Source: Desulfurivibrionaceae bacterium
Lineage (GTDB): Bacteria; Desulfobacterota; Desulfobulbia; Desulfobulbales; VMSU01
DNA length: 63,501 bases
Assembly (NCBI GenBank): GCA_030145275.1
Contig: JAQYVV010000014.1
Location: 1-63,501 of the forward strand
Reading direction: 5' to 3'
Position 1 is the first letter of the stretch. Each line of letters opens with the position of its first letter. Under the pieces are notes generated by a model. It ran no database searches, was not told where the DNA came from, and worked only from the letters and a program-made list of their open reading frames with translations. A program made the position numbers and the translations under genes. Below, piece by piece: positions 1 through 8,187 of the stretch.

Positions 1-13
1 ATTCAAAGTTTAA

Positions 14-388
<375 letters not shown>

Positions 389-412
389 GATTTCAGCAAA
401 GTGAGATTGTTA

Positions 413-447
413 AAAAAGGCCGCAGATTATCTGCGGCCTTTTTTTTA
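413..447 (+). terminator. Rho-independent terminator after atpE
   Basis: A perfect 10-bp GC-rich stem (ggccgcagat at 418-427 paired with atctgcggcc at 429-438) is followed by eight T residues. It sits 25 bases after the atpE stop codon and ends the presumed ATP synthase operon. Confidence 0.93.
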
Positions 448-503
448 TTCCCTAATACCTCAGCTCTATTTTCTCTCGATACTTTCTTGCTGTTCAAAAT
501 TAA

Positions 504-1253
504 ATGACAGACTGTCTAATAAATCCTGTTCGCCTCAAAAATGAACCAGAAATACAAGGTCCATGTCTTTTTTTCGTCAATCCCGGAGAGAGCCCACTAG
601 TTCTCAAAAAAGCAAAACAGCAGCAGGCCCGTCGTCACAATCTTTTCCATAGTCACCTCTTTGAGTTGCCCGGAGAACCACCTGTTTTTTGGGCTGGTCC
701 CGCAATGGGGGCGCCAATGGCCGTTCTCTGCCTTGAAAAACTTATCGCCTGTGGGGCACAAAAGGTCCTTGTTTTTGGTATTTGCGGTTCTTTGATTACA
801 ACGCTGAAAATTGGAGATGTTTTTATTCCCACCTGGTGCCAGAGTGAGGAAGGTACTTCTCCTCATTACCCTATAGCAGGAGTACCACCTGAAACGGATA
901 TACAGTTACGCGAAAATCTTGTTTCCTCTCTGCAAAAAAACTATCCGAAGATATCTCAAGGTCCAATTTGGAGCACTGATGCCCCCTACCGTGAAACTAG
1001 AGAAAAAATAAAAAAATACGCCAAGCAGGGAATAATGGCAGTTGACATGGAGTTATCAGCCCTGGCCACTGTAGCTCGTTTCAGAAACATTCAGTTGGCC
1101 GCAGCTCTCCTGGTCTCAGATGAGCTCAGCTCCCTGGAATGGAAGCCTGGCTACACCCATAAATCGTTTAAACAAAACCGCTTAACCTTGTTTCATCTTC
1201 TCAATAAATTTATCAAAGAAGATACACAATTAAAAAACAATGGATCCAAGTGA
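504..1253 (+). CDS. Nucleoside phosphorylase / nucleosidase family protein
   Basis: This 249-residue protein belongs to the PNP/UDP phosphorylase superfamily, which includes purine nucleoside phosphorylase and MTA/SAH nucleosidase. The family motif is visible at FGICGSL followed by IGDVFIP (about residues 91-107). The purine-site signature VDMELSAL appears about residue 178, where the Glu normally binds the ribose of the substrate. It probably acts in cytoplasmic purine or S-adenosylhomocysteine salvage; the exact substrate cannot be read from the sequence. The gene overlaps the start of rimO, so the two are likely translationally coupled. No strong ribosome site precedes the ATG. Confidence 0.8.
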   Translation: MTDCLINPVRLKNEPEIQGPCLFFVNPGESPLVLKKAKQQQARRHNLFHSHLFELPGEPPVFWAGPAMGAPMAVLCLEKLIACGAQKVLVFGICGSLITTLKIGDVFIPTWCQSEEGTSPHYPIAGVPPETDIQLRENLVSSLQKNYPKISQGPIWSTDAPYRETREKIKKYAKQGIMAVDMELSALATVARFRNIQLAAALLVSDELSSLEWKPGYTHKSFKQNRLTLFHLLNKFIKEDTQLKNNGSK

Positions 1254-2601
1254 GATGATTAAAAAGTCAAAAAATGTTTTTCTGGTCAGTTTGGGATGCC
1301 CAAAAAATCTTGTGGACAGTGAGGTAATGCTAGGCAGCCTTGAAAAATCTGGCTACAATATTTGTGAAACTGCTGAATCTGCTGATCTCCTTTTGGTTAA
1401 CACCTGTGGTTTTATCCAATCAGCGGTTGAAGAAGCAGTGGAAGAGATTCTTGATCTTGCTGAAATCAAAAAGCAGTTTCCAGATAAGCAACTCGTTGTC
1501 ACAGGCTGCCTGGTGCAACGCTACGGCGCAGACCTACAAAAAGAAATACCTGAGGTTGATCTATTTATCGGCACCGATGGCTTTCAAAACCTGATTAGCC
1601 ATCTCGAAAGCTTGGAAACTTCCCCGCCTCCCGTTTTATCGCCCCTGGTTACACCATCTTTTGTAATGAACTCTTCAACACCTCGAAGCATTTCAACTCC
1701 CTCCCATCGTGCTTATATGAAAATAACCGAAGGGTGTTCAAACCGCTGTTCCTACTGTATGATTCCTGCCCTACGGGGTAATCTTCGCAGCCGCAACCCT
1801 GAAGATCTTTTGAAAGAAGTCCAAATACATGAGCAAAGCGGAGTCCGAGAACTAACCCTGATCGCCCAAGACCTCACCTCCTACGGTCTCGATTTTGGTC
1901 GAAAAGATGTCAATCTTGTAGCCCTGCTTAAAAACATTCTTGCCTCAAGCTCCATCCCCTGGATACGGCTGCTATACCTATACCCTGTGCGACTTCAAGA
2001 TGAACTACTCGATCTTATGGCAGAAAACAGTCGTATTCTGCCATATCTTGATCTGCCGCTTCAACACGTAAGCGATAGAATCCTGAAACTAATGAACCGC
2101 CCATACAGTTTGGTAGAAACCCAAAAGCTTATCGAACGAATTCGCCTTAAACTCCCGGAATCGGCGATAAGAACAACTTTCATGACCGGTTTTCCTGGTG
2201 AAAGAGAAGAGGACGTGGATACACTTGCTGCGTTTATGCAGGAATTCGAGCTTGACCATGTTGGCATATTTACCTATTCAAACGAAGAGGGCTGCAAAGC
2301 AGAAATGCTGCCAGACCATTGTTCTGAAGAGATAAAAGAGAAGAGAAAAGATAGGCTCATGGAACTACAGGCCTCCATAAGCAAAAAGAAAAATTCTCGT
2401 TTTGTGGGAAAAACTGAACAGGTTTTAGTGGAAGGTATAAGCCAAGAGACGGAGCTTCTACTGGAGGGACGAACCCGCTTTCAGGCTCCAGACATCGACG
2501 GTTGTGTTTATATCAACTCAGGAGAGTGTGCCCCTGGAGATCTTGTAAACGTTACCTTTTCTGAAGCACATATTTACGATCTAGTTGGAGAAATAGTTTA
2601 G
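1240..2601 (+). CDS. rimO: Ribosomal protein S12 methylthiotransferase RimO
   Basis: This radical SAM methylthiotransferase adds a methylthio group to an aspartate of ribosomal protein S12. The N-terminal UPF0004 domain carries three cluster cysteines, in LGCPKN, VNTCGF and VTGCLVQ. The radical SAM CxxxCxxC motif is CSNRCSYC (about residue 165-172), and a C-terminal TRAM domain follows (about 385-453). The length of 453 residues is normal. The ATG at 1240 overlaps the upstream gene by 14 bases; a second ATG at 1255 starts one base after that gene's stop and is an equally good candidate. The TAG stop lies inside the first bases of a family A repeat (TTTAGTGCC), so the repeat abuts the reading frame. 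Confidence 0.94.
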   Translation: MDPSEMIKKSKNVFLVSLGCPKNLVDSEVMLGSLEKSGYNICETAESADLLLVNTCGFIQSAVEEAVEEILDLAEIKKQFPDKQLVVTGCLVQRYGADLQKEIPEVDLFIGTDGFQNLISHLESLETSPPPVLSPLVTPSFVMNSSTPRSISTPSHRAYMKITEGCSNRCSYCMIPALRGNLRSRNPEDLLKEVQIHEQSGVRELTLIAQDLTSYGLDFGRKDVNLVALLKNILASSSIPWIRLLYLYPVRLQDELLDLMAENSRILPYLDLPLQHVSDRILKLMNRPYSLVETQKLIERIRLKLPESAIRTTFMTGFPGEREEDVDTLAAFMQEFELDHVGIFTYSNEEGCKAEMLPDHCSEEIKEKRKDRLMELQASISKKKNSRFVGKTEQVLVEGISQETELLLEGRTRFQAPDIDGCVYINSGECAPGDLVNVTFSEAHIYDLVGEIV

Positions 2602-2713
2602 TGCCTTAGGGCTGGAATTCTGCAACAAAAAACATGAAAGTTAAATAAGGTCTATTTTGCTAGAAGGTCATCGACTGTTGTTAAGGCACTTATTTCCGGT
2701 TTATCCGGATTAG
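2596..2713 (+). repeat. Dispersed repeat family A, copy A1
   Basis: This element of about 118 bp starts with TTTAGTGCCTTA and ends with TTAAGGCACTTA, then TTTCCGGTTTATCCGGATTAG. The two ends are inverted relative to each other (TAGTGCCTTA/TAAGGCACTTA). The same layout recurs at 14253-14411, 21604-21735, 30951-31090 and 38394-38504. It begins within the rimO stop codon region and runs directly into copy A2. There is no coding capacity. It resembles a small non-autonomous mobile element. Confidence 0.8.
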
Positions 2714-2818
2714 TGCCTTAGAAATTGCCTTCTCGAAGTCTCGAAGTCTCGAAGTCTTACGCTTATCTCGCTTATCTGTTTTTTCAGCAAAAAAAATTTG
2801 GTAAAGGCACTTATCCCA
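2709..2818 (+). repeat. Dispersed repeat family A, copy A2
   Basis: This second copy is head-to-tail with A1. It starts ATTAGTGCCTTA and ends AAAGGCACTTATCC. Its interior has a 9-bp unit (tctcgaagt) repeated about three times at 2732-2757, then TACGCTTATCTCG. That second motif is also inside the copies at 14253-14411 and 30951-31090. Confidence 0.7.
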
Positions 2819-2849
2819 GCGTGGGGCTAGTAGCTTGGTAATTTTTTGT

Positions 2850-3131
2850 TCAACTATTCTGGTTAACCATCTCCTTCAACTCTTTGCCAACCTTAAAAAA
2901 AGGAAGTTTTTTGGGCTTCACTTTTATTTGTTCACCAGTTTTAGGATTTCGACCATAGTACGTCCCATAATCCTTCACCGAAAAGCTACCAAAGCCTCTA
3001 ATTTCGATATTCTCTCCCTTGGCCAGGGCATCAGTCATGGAATCAAGGATTGTGGTAATAATAGAACTTGCTTCTCTTTGCGGCAAATTCAGTTCCTGGG
3101 ACATCGCTTCAATCATTTCAGACTTGTTCAT
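2850..3131 (-). CDS. HU/IHF family DNA-binding protein
   Basis: This is a 93-residue histone-like DNA-bending protein of the HU/IHF family. It has the two N-terminal helices (MNKSEMIEAMSQEL and following) and the family signature GFGSFSVKDYGTYYGR. The arm tip GRNPKTGEQI carries the proline that intercalates in DNA. It shapes the nucleoid and assists recombination and transcription in the cytoplasm. Whether it is an HU or one subunit of IHF cannot be settled; the long acidic helix 2 (NLPQREASSIITTIL) leans to IHF. The gene stands alone, after rluB in the same direction, with a gaggagaag-type ribosome site upstream of its ATG. Confidence 0.92.
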   Translation of the reverse strand: MNKSEMIEAMSQELNLPQREASSIITTILDSMTDALAKGENIEIRGFGSFSVKDYGTYYGRNPKTGEQIKVKPKKLPFFKVGKELKEMVNQNS

Positions 3132-3182
3132 GAACTTCTCTCCTGACTTTTTTAATCAAAGAATACCGATAACATATTGATG

Positions 3183-3926
3183 TTATATGTGTTTTTTGTT
3201 TTTGTAAAGAAGATTTTTATCTGAAAATATTTTGTCGATATCATTCTTTTCTAAAATTCGGAAACTACCCGATGGCAACGGCCCCAACTGAAGCCCCCCA
3301 TAAGCAAGGCGTTGGAGGCTCAAAACAGGATGGCCAACGGCCGCAAACATCTTACGAACCTGCCTTTTCCTGCCTTCATGAATAATAATTTGGACAAGCG
3401 TCTCATTTTTCTTTTCTTTCAATATACGGATCTTGGCCGGCCATGTTTTTTTCCCTTCCAACAGGATACCCTGCTCCAGAGCAATCGCATTTTCCGTGGA
3501 GAGTCTGCCTTTGATGGAAGCTTGATAAGTCTTTTTAACCTCAAAACTGGGGTGTAGTATTCGAAAACTCAAATCCCCATCATTGGTAAGTAGCAAAGCG
3601 CCTTCAGTATCTATGTCAAGTCGCCCCACCGGAAAGACCCGATCAGATATACCTTTCAGTAGTGAGCTGACTATGGGCCTATTCTGTGGGTCATTAAGGG
3701 TGGTTACATATCCTTTAGGCTTGTTCAAAAGAAGATAGATTTTCTTTTCACTGACAATCTCCCTCCCATCAAAAGTAATCGTTTGCCTCTCTGGATCTAC
3801 TTTTAAGCCTTGTTCAGTAACCTTTTGTCCATCAACAAAGACCCGGCCAGATTGTATGTGTTCTTCAGCCTTTCGTCGCGAGCAAATACCAGCCCGGGCC
3901 AAAACTTTTTGCAAACGTTCTTTCAT
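3183..3926 (-). CDS. rluB: 23S rRNA pseudouridine synthase, RluB/RsuA family
   Basis: The enzyme isomerises a uridine of ribosomal RNA to pseudouridine. Residues 1-50 form an S4 RNA-binding domain (RLQKVLARAGICSRRKAEEHI). The catalytic domain carries GRLDIDTEGALLLTNDG, with the catalytic aspartate at residue 114. The conserved GRKRQVRKMF near the C-terminus is also present. The length of 247 residues fits RluB, although the neighbouring families RsuA, RluE and RluF cannot be fully excluded. Its ATG overlaps the TGA of the upstream small gene (ATGA), so the two are co-translated. Confidence 0.9.
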   Translation of the reverse strand: MKERLQKVLARAGICSRRKAEEHIQSGRVFVDGQKVTEQGLKVDPERQTITFDGREIVSEKKIYLLLNKPKGYVTTLNDPQNRPIVSSLLKGISDRVFPVGRLDIDTEGALLLTNDGDLSFRILHPSFEVKKTYQASIKGRLSTENAIALEQGILLEGKKTWPAKIRILKEKKNETLVQIIIHEGRKRQVRKMFAAVGHPVLSLQRLAYGGLQLGPLPSGSFRILEKNDIDKIFSDKNLLYKNKKHI

Positions 3927-4363
3927 CGACTATCATAATCGCCCCTGCGATACTTCTCTGTTTCCAAATAAGCAACAGCGGCTATGCGATCCAGAAGTTC
4001 AGCAAGAGGATCATCATCTTGCAATTGTTCTTTTATATCCAGAAGAGCAGTGGTCTCCTCTTCTAATTCCTCAATAATTGGCTTCAAACTCTCAGACGAA
4101 AGAGAAAGATTTTCAAGGGCTTCAGAAAATTGAGCTAAAACATCTATAGTCTTATCACTAAGGGTAAGGCCAGCAAGGCGAGTCGAAGATGACGCAGAAG
4201 AACTTTCGCTAATTGTTTCTGCTGCGTTTGCAGAAGATGCTTCAGATGGCGGACTCAACTGACTTTCAAGCATATTGACAAAAGAAATATTCGGCATGGA
4301 GCCCGCTTTCTTTTTAACAGTTTTACTACTTATCGGCTTATTTTTTATACCGTCTATTTTCAT
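3923..4363 (-). CDS. Hypothetical protein, Ser/Glu-rich, coupled to rluB
   Basis: I do not recognise this 146-residue protein. The N-terminus is basic (KNKPISSKTVKKK). A Ser/Ala-rich low-complexity stretch runs at about 40-62, and the rest is acidic and probably helical. The C-terminal part (VAYLETEKYRRGDY) looks like an ordered helix. There is no signal peptide or membrane segment. Its stop overlaps the rluB start by the ATGA arrangement. The layout weakly recalls small YaaR/flagellar-chaperone-like proteins, but that is only an impression. Confidence 0.7.
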   Translation of the reverse strand: MKIDGIKNKPISSKTVKKKAGSMPNISFVNMLESQLSPPSEASSANAAETISESSSASSSTRLAGLTLSDKTIDVLAQFSEALENLSLSSESLKPIIEELEEETTALLDIKEQLQDDDPLAELLDRIAAVAYLETEKYRRGDYDSR

Positions 4364-4554
4364 GATAATCCTTTTGCAAAAATAGATGTTTGCTCAGGCA
4401 AAGAAAAAATACAGACTAAACACCCTGACAAACAGAGAAATAGGTAATTTAAAACTTTAAAATACCTCATAAATAGATTCTTCCAAAGAAAAATAATCCT
4501 TACCGTTTTTTTATCACTATTTCTCTATCTTTTCTTAAATGGATATTAAAAAAA
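4364..4554. other. AT-rich gap upstream of the rluB pair
   Basis: About 190 bases without coding potential. This should contain the promoter of the small gene and rluB, but I could not identify convincing -35/-10 boxes. A repeat of family B follows directly. Confidence 0.4.
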
Positions 4555-4663
4555 GGGTAATTATTCAGCGTAGGCTGGAAATTACCCTTAACTCCGGGCT
4601 GTAACTGTTCAGGTAAGCGTAGACTCCGAAATGGACGAAGATGGATTGCAGCTGAATAGTTAC
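4555..4663 (+). repeat. Dispersed repeat family B, copy B1
   Basis: This element of about 109 bp is bounded by imperfect inverted ends (GGTAATTATTCAGCG and CAGCTGAATAGTTAC). Inside is the core CAGGTAAGCGTAGACTCCG, which recurs in other copies. A longer copy with the same two flanks lies at 7276-7444. Confidence 0.8.
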
Positions 4664-4675
4664 AAAAAAAGGAGT

Positions 4676-4951
4676 TTATACAAGCACCCGGAAATGGCTG
4701 CTAGCACGGGAAGGTTCAGGAGGATCTTTTTCTCTTAAATCAGACTGTTGGGCAGCAAATCTACGGCCAATCTCTGCTCTTCGGTCTTTTCTGGTGGACA
4801 ATCGTACCAGCAATCCATCATTCACAGAGCGACGCCGGTCTCTAGCGGCTCTGCGCCTTTCTTTTACCTTTTTAACCGCTTTCCTCCATGCTGATTTCTG
4901 CTCTTTTTTCAGCTGGACAGAATGTTCTAACCTATTTATAACAATTTCCAT
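4676..4951 (-). CDS. Small basic hypothetical protein
   Basis: This 91-residue protein is strongly basic (KKVKERRRAARDRRR at about 28-42) and has no membrane segment. It may bind nucleic acid, but no family is recognised. The reading frame is open and starts with an ATG after an AT-rich stretch with a weak aaaagag-type ribosome site. Its 3' end lies 12 bases from repeat B1, and the last codons could be shaped by that insertion. It is possibly a real lineage-specific gene, but chance cannot be ruled out. Confidence 0.45.
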   Translation of the reverse strand: MEIVINRLEHSVQLKKEQKSAWRKAVKKVKERRRAARDRRRSVNDGLLVRLSTRKDRRAEIGRRFAAQQSDLREKDPPEPSRASSHFRVLV

Positions 4952-5237
4952 TTTTTAATTAATCTCTTTTACATTTATAAAAACAACCGCTTATAAATAT
5001 AATCGGAAGAATAAGTGTTTACTTAAAAAAAATTTGACCTCCGGATAATCCTGCCCATAAATTTACCCCTTAAGATGCAGGGGAAACTAAACACAACACC
5101 AGGGGTGGTTTTTACCTGCTTTTCAGTTTATCTCTGCGTAATAAAGTTGTTATTTTTTTTCTACCAATTAGAATCAGTCTATATGTATCGTTTTGATACC
5201 AACCCCTGATAAACCGGAAAACATCGAAGGACCAAAC
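4952..5237. other. Divergent intergenic region before hisD
   Basis: This 286-base gap separates a minus-strand gene from hisD. It is AT-rich. A short stretch at 5202-5219 (cccctgataaaccgg) resembles the outer end of repeat family A, but the full element is absent. The ribosome site of hisD (gaagga) is at 5226-5231. No leader peptide or riboswitch was recognised. Confidence 0.4.
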
Positions 5238-6551
5238 ATGATTATCTCACCAATATCGACCTCCTCTGATCAAGGAAAAACCCTTATCAGTAAACTGCAG
5301 GAACGTTTTCAACCTGCAGACGACAGTTGCCGTCAAACTGTTGAAGATATAGTTGCTAACATTCGGAAAAACGGTGATTTAGCCCTAATAGAATACACCA
5401 ACAAATTCGATTCACCTGACCTTTTAATGGATAATCTCATGGTTCGCGAAGAGGAATTTACGGAAGCGGATGCGCTTGTCACAGATGATTTCAAGCAGAC
5501 CTTGGACAAGGCTATTGAGCGTATATGGGAATTTCATGCACATGAGAAAGAAGATTCATGGATGGTCACACGAGACGATGGTACCATCACGGGACGCCTG
5601 GTACATCCGGTTGACTCAGCCGGGTTATACGTCCCCGGCGGCCAGGGAGGCAAGACGCCTTTAGTCTCGTCAGTCCTTATGAACGGCATCCCAGCGTCTA
5701 TTGCAGGCGTGCAGCGCCGTGTTATGCTGACTCCGCCAGACCATCAGGGAAAGATTAATCCAGCCCTACTGACAGCGGCAAAAAAAATAGGTATACACGA
5801 GGTATACAAGGCTGGCAGTGCCTGGGGAATAGCCGCACTTGCATACGGCACCAAAACAATTGCCCCGGTTGATGTCATAGTCGGTCCTGGAAATCAATAC
5901 GTTACGGAAGCAAAAAAACAGGTATCAGGCCGGGTTAGAATTGACATGATCGCCGGTCCCAGTGAAGTCCTGATCATTGCAGACCAGACAGCTCATCCGG
6001 CTTTTATTGCCGCCGACATGCTGGCCCAGGCAGAACATGACCCCTTGGCCCTGGCAATGCTGATTACCACCTCAAATGAATTGGCCCAAAATGTTGCCGC
6101 AGAACTCGAAACACAGCTTGCCAAATTATCCAGAGAAGAGATTGCCCGCACCTCACTTGTCAATCGCGGTGTTATTCTAGTGGCTTTAGACCTTCAGGAG
6201 GCCATTGACCTTGCAAATCTTTTGGCGGCTGAACATCTGGAACTAATGCTAGAGGATCCTTTTAAGTGGATGACAAAAATTCGTCACGCTGGTGCAATTT
6301 TCCTCGGCAACCATACACCGGAAGCAGCCGGCGACTATCTTGCCGGACCTAACCATGTCTTACCCACCATGGGAACCGCCCGCTTTTCTTCCGCCCTTGG
6401 GGTCGAAACATTTTTGAAAAAAAGCAGCCTCATTTCCTACTCAAAAGAAGCCCTTCTCTCAGACGCCCCTCATATTCAGGCCCTGGCTAACCTTGAAGGC
6501 CTTTCAGGCCACGCCAATTCTGTGGCCATCAGAGTTGCAAAGATCAAATAA
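5238..6551 (+). CDS. hisD: Histidinol dehydrogenase
   Basis: HisD catalyses the last two steps of histidine synthesis, oxidising L-histidinol to histidine with NAD and zinc. The family signature runs through IDMIAGPSEVLIIAD, then AADMLAQAEHDP, and the zinc and catalytic His residues are in AAEHLELM and GPNHVLPT. The reading frame is open from a TTG at 5193, but the ATG at 5238 has a good ribosome site (gaagga) at the right distance and gives the normal length of 437 residues. No other his genes are nearby. It is followed at four bases by rsmG. Confidence 0.95.
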   Translation: MIISPISTSSDQGKTLISKLQERFQPADDSCRQTVEDIVANIRKNGDLALIEYTNKFDSPDLLMDNLMVREEEFTEADALVTDDFKQTLDKAIERIWEFHAHEKEDSWMVTRDDGTITGRLVHPVDSAGLYVPGGQGGKTPLVSSVLMNGIPASIAGVQRRVMLTPPDHQGKINPALLTAAKKIGIHEVYKAGSAWGIAALAYGTKTIAPVDVIVGPGNQYVTEAKKQVSGRVRIDMIAGPSEVLIIADQTAHPAFIAADMLAQAEHDPLALAMLITTSNELAQNVAAELETQLAKLSREEIARTSLVNRGVILVALDLQEAIDLANLLAAEHLELMLEDPFKWMTKIRHAGAIFLGNHTPEAAGDYLAGPNHVLPTMGTARFSSALGVETFLKKSSLISYSKEALLSDAPHIQALANLEGLSGHANSVAIRVAKIK

Positions 6552-6555
6552 GCAA

Positions 6556-7242
6556 ATGCTTTCAGAATCATCCACCCCGCGTTCCTGGCTGGTAAACGGC
6601 ACTCAAACACTTGGCTTAAACCTATCGGATACGTCGATAGAGCAGCTTCTTGTCTATTTTGCAGAATTGAAAAAATGGAGCAAGAAAATAAACCTCATTG
6701 GCCAAGCCAGCGACCAGAGCATTATCGAAAATCATTTTCTCGACTCATTAACCTTACTTCCCCTGCTTCCTTCCAAGCACAACGACCGATTCCTAGACAT
6801 TGGTTCCGGGGCAGGCTTTCCCGGTCTGGTCTTAAAAATAGCTGCCCCAGAGCTCAATACAACCCTAGTTGAGCCCCGCCAAAAAAGGGTGGCTTTTCTT
6901 AAGCATATTTGCCGAACCGTTGGCATGGCCGATATAAAAGTAATCTGTAGCCGCATTCATAAAAATGATACAAATTTTTCCTCCACCCATGGGCCATTCT
7001 CATGTATTACCAGCAGAGCAGTGGCCAACGTGAAGGAATTTCTATCCCTCACCGCCCCTCTTTGTTCAGAAGGCTGTATTGTCTTATGTATGAAGGGCCC
7101 ACAGGCAGACATAGAAGTGGAAGAGTGGCAACAATCAGAATCCAAGCATCTCTTCTCCATACAAGAGACCAGACAATTCCAACTCCCCTTTTCCCATGCT
7201 GTCCGAAACCTGATCGTCTTCACAAGAACATCCCGAAAGTAG
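6556..7242 (+). CDS. rsmG: 16S rRNA (guanine-527-N7)-methyltransferase RsmG
   Basis: This SAM-dependent methyltransferase (GidB) modifies G527 of 16S rRNA. Residues marking the family are KKINLIGQ, the Gx-rich SAM loop DIGSGAGFPGLVLKI (about 80) and the VEPRQKRVAFL strand. The C-terminal motif ITSRAVANVKEFL is also present. The ATG at 6556 gives 228 residues, typical for RsmG. The frame is open further upstream inside hisD, but that extension is not expected. It is probably expressed from the hisD transcript. In many genomes rsmG pairs with mnmG or parAB, so this pairing is uncommon. Confidence 0.93.
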   Translation: MLSESSTPRSWLVNGTQTLGLNLSDTSIEQLLVYFAELKKWSKKINLIGQASDQSIIENHFLDSLTLLPLLPSKHNDRFLDIGSGAGFPGLVLKIAAPELNTTLVEPRQKRVAFLKHICRTVGMADIKVICSRIHKNDTNFSSTHGPFSCITSRAVANVKEFLSLTAPLCSEGCIVLCMKGPQADIEVEEWQQSESKHLFSIQETRQFQLPFSHAVRNLIVFTRTSRK

Positions 7243-7275
7243 GAAATAAACCTCGCCGCAAAATCTCCTTTTTTC

Positions 7276-7444
7276 GTAATTATTCAGCGTAGGCTGGAAA
7301 TTACCCTTAACTCCAGGCTGTAACTGTTCAGATGTGCTTCATATTCGTTCATTTAGGGCTTCGAAGCATACTTGTGCTATTCGAGAAGACCTAAATGGGC
7401 GAGGTAAGCGTAGACTCCGAGATGGAATGCAGCTGAATAGTTAC
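7276..7444 (+). repeat. Dispersed repeat family B, copy B2 with inserted hairpin
   Basis: This copy has the same flanks as B1 (TAATTATTCAGCGTAGG to CAGCTGAATAGTTAC) but carries 72 extra bases at 7332-7403. The insert lies exactly between GTTCAG and GTAAGCGTAGACTCCG, and it is itself an inverted repeat (CATTTAGGGCTTC/GAAGACCTAAATG). The copy sits between rsmG and the next gene. Confidence 0.8.
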
Positions 7445-7638
7445 CTTTTCTCTAGCAATGCCCCACACCTAGCTTCTTAGCCATAATAGCTGGCACAAAA
7501 ACGACCTGCACTCCACAAGAAAAAATTTACAGAGGCGGCTTTACAGGAATAAAATAAAAATGATATGCTTTTAAATTAAGGACCACCCTGTTTATCTGAC
7601 AACAGTCCAATTTCTGATTGGAGCAAAAGGAGTCCGCC

Positions 7639-8007
7639 ATGTATCGCTGGTATGATAAGCATGAAAAACTTGGTCGTAATATCGACCAAATGAAGGAGAT
7701 GGACAAACCCCAACTGGACCGGATTCTGCGGGGAATTTTTGAGGAAATTAAAGGTTTTAACCCAACTCTGCTGGATGATTTTGTTCTGGATTTCCCAATG
7801 GACATGTACCAAAAACGCTGGTACGACAAGGATCCCTATTTATGGCTTACCATAAATGGGCTCAGCTATGGTAACAAAGACCTTTGGGATGCTGTTGCAT
7901 TCTGGATGGAGCAAGAGAAGCAAAGAGTCGAGGACCTGATGGCATCACAAGCGCAGCCACTGGGACACGATGCGCTCTCTAAACATGGAAGCCGCAAAAT
8001 TCGTTAA
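7639..8007 (+). CDS. Conserved-looking hypothetical protein
   Basis: This is a soluble 122-residue protein that I do not recognise. It is rich in Trp, Tyr and Asp, with segments such as MYRWYDKHEKLG and MYQKRWYDKDPYLW. It is probably mostly helical, without a signal peptide or metal motif. A strong ribosome site (aaggag) at 7627-7632 supports the ATG at 7639 over a TTG seven codons upstream. The gene stands alone, with repeat B2 upstream. Confidence 0.75.
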   Translation: MYRWYDKHEKLGRNIDQMKEMDKPQLDRILRGIFEEIKGFNPTLLDDFVLDFPMDMYQKRWYDKDPYLWLTINGLSYGNKDLWDAVAFWMEQEKQRVEDLMASQAQPLGHDALSKHGSRKIR

Positions 8008-8187
8008 GACACTAAGACGCCATCCTATGGTACCGCATAAATCCTAAACTGACGCACTTACTTGTTATTTGACGAGCCAACTGCGTTACGACTTCTGTTA
8101 CATAGCGCTGCTATGCGCCGCCAGTCGTGCCTTGTTGTCCCCCCAAATCCCTTCGTAATTTTGCGACACTTTATGGTTTACGAGGTA
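8008..8187. other. Intergenic region with short palindromes
   Basis: This is a converging-gene gap. It has a palindrome CATAGCGCTGCTATG at 8101-8115, inside a larger imperfect inverted stretch (about 8078-8135). It could act as a two-way terminator but lacks a clear T-tract. A related phrase (gttacgacgcagcatag) occurs at 56145-56160. Confidence 0.4.

Noticed and set aside
5193..5237. TTG-initiated N-terminal extension of HisD
   Set aside because: The ATG at 5238 has a proper ribosome site and matches the family length; the extension resembles repeat-derived sequence.
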